In this document: positions 21,810 through 22,695 of the stretch, piece after piece
Numbering within the stretch: the first letter of the stretch is position 1
Layout: each line of letters opens with the position of its first letter
The notes under the pieces: generated by a model
The model's database searches: none
What the model was told of the DNA's origin: nothing
What the model saw: the letters and a program-made list of their open reading frames with translations, nothing else
Position numbers and translations under genes: made by a program
Source: Candidatus Thorarchaeota archaeon MP11T_1
GTDB lineage: Archaea; Asgardarchaeota; Thorarchaeia; Thorarchaeales; Thorarchaeaceae
Assembly (NCBI GenBank): GCA_002825515.1
Contig: PJET01000014.1
Coordinates: 1-22,695, forward strand
Direction of reading: 5' to 3'
Length of the DNA: 22,695 bases

Positions 21810-22695
21810 ATGGTACGAACCTGGTTAGCTATTGCAAAGGCTGAGTTCCAGGTATTGTCCTCTAGTTTGAGGCGAAATAGGAAGCTCTACGTTGGAATAC
21901 TATATGCACTCACTCTTGTGTGGGCGATAGTTCTGACACCGATGATTTACGAGGCTGTCCTTGGTGCAATATTCCCAATGCATGTGTTACGTCCCTTGCT
22001 CATGGTGATATTTCCTGGACTTATGCGTACAGTGGGGTTGTTCCTCTGGCTAGTCCTTCTACTATTCCCTCTATCTATGGCTTTGCAGGAGATCAAGATT
22101 GGACAGTGGGAGATATTCCTGTCAAACAATGTCCGGACTAGAGATATAATGGCTGGAACTTTCCTGGGTAAGCTCGGTCTTTACGGGTTGATCATAATAG
22201 CCGTGGCACCCTTACTGATTTCCCCCTTCATGCTAGCCTTCGAGGTCAATATTATCGGCCAATTATTGGTCTATGGTGTGGTTACGATGTTAGCTATGGG
22301 AACAATTTGGTTCTCTAACTTTCTCACAAGTCTAGTTCAAGCCAGACTTGGTGATTCTTCAAGAGGTAATGACATTGCAAAGGCTCTGGCTATGGTCGTA
22401 GCCATAGTGGTCATCATTCCAATGTACGGTTTGATGTTCTTCCTTCCAACTTTATCAGAGATGATGGGGATGAATGCGTTTCTGGTTCTCCCATCGACTT
22501 GGTTCTCGGATCTGATTAGCTGGCTCGCAATTACATTCAATGGCATTGGGTTGACAGGCTCTCAGATAATGGGCTTTTCCGCTGTCCTTCAGCTTGACTT
22601 GCTATTGACCTCGGTTTTAGCCATAGGTTTTGTTCTTGGTACAGTTGGTCTTGCCCTTGGAACGGCAGACCGAGTCTTCACGATTGAGGCAGGCG
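21810..22695 (+). CDS. ABC transporter permease, partial (cut by window end)
   Basis: The frame from ATG 21810 stays open to the end of the window (295 codons), so the stop is outside. The protein begins MVRTWLAIAKAEFQVLSSS, an amphipathic entry helix typical of ABC-2 permeases, then has hydrophobic segments at about residues 27-46, 60-90, 117-142, 147-170, 190-212 and 264-285. A VLxxAFQ-like cytoplasmic coupling stretch with ALQEIKIGQWEIFLSNNVRTRD follows the third span and resembles the conserved cytoplasmic loop of this class. It forms the membrane part of the exporter with the ATPase upstream. Confidence 0.82.
   Translation, partial: MVRTWLAIAKAEFQVLSSSLRRNRKLYVGILYALTLVWAIVLTPMIYEAVLGAIFPMHVLRPLLMVIFPGLMRTVGLFLWLVLLLFPLSMALQEIKIGQWEIFLSNNVRTRDIMAGTFLGKLGLYGLIIIAVAPLLISPFMLAFEVNIIGQLLVYGVVTMLAMGTIWFSNFLTSLVQARLGDSSRGNDIAKALAMVVAIVVIIPMYGLMFFLPTLSEMMGMNAFLVLPSTWFSDLISWLAITFNGIGLTGSQIMGFSAVLQLDLLLTSVLAIGFVLGTVGLALGTADRVFTIEAG

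Noticed and set aside
1..22695. tRNA, rRNA, CRISPR, transposase or integrase
   Set aside because: Scanned for by eye; no cloverleaf, rRNA core motif, regular direct repeat or transposase protein was recognised.

Overview
The window looks like a chromosomal stretch of an archaeon. The evidence is: ribosome-binding sites of the GGTGA(T) type placed 4-8 bases before ATG, GTG and TTG starts; a TATA box preceded by a purine-rich BRE-like block at about 20955-20978; a bare T-run used as a probable terminator; and small zinc-ribbon membrane proteins. The gene content would fit an Asgard-type (for example Thorarchaeota-like) genome, but that assignment is a guess. No rRNA, tRNA, CRISPR array, insertion sequence or prophage was seen.

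Left part (1-10.9 kb). This is a mosaic of short unlinked units: a zinc-ribbon membrane protein; a GNAT acetyltransferase followed by a B12-binding radical SAM enzyme coupled to a cysteine-bearing membrane protein; a small membrane protein; a double-HTH Lrp-like regulator followed by a CPBP (CAAX-type) membrane protease; a flavin reductase-like protein convergent with a VOC plus SnoaL-like pair; a UbiE-type methyltransferase divergent from that pair across a perfect palindrome; a Gfo/Idh/MocA oxidoreductase; a NIPSNAP-like small protein; and a membrane protein.

Middle part (10.97-16.9 kb). This is a gene set for reductive pyrimidine catabolism: a PreA-type dihydropyrimidine dehydrogenase, dihydropyrimidinase, an N-carbamoyl-beta-alanine amidohydrolase-type nitrilase and a class III aminotransferase suited to beta-alanine, plus a TIM-barrel sugar-isomerase-like protein. 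The genes alternate in direction as two divergent pairs. One divergent promoter region carries a perfect 20-bp palindrome. No PreT flavoprotein partner is present in the window.

Right part (16.9-22.7 kb). A tight minus-strand operon begins with an HTH regulator carrying a Cys motif (C-x2-C-x5-C). It continues with four paralogous bPH2 (YdbS-like) membrane proteins interleaved with micro-genes too short for usual callers: a 32-residue and a 30-residue single-span membrane peptide, each with a strong ribosome-binding site, a 70-residue two-span protein, and a possible 19-residue basic peptide. Divergent from it is an ABC exporter (ATPase plus a permease cut by the window end). The two units share a palindromic TATA region and an inverted repeat placed where transcription of the ABC genes should start. 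I regard this region as the best candidate for an undescribed membrane-associated system.
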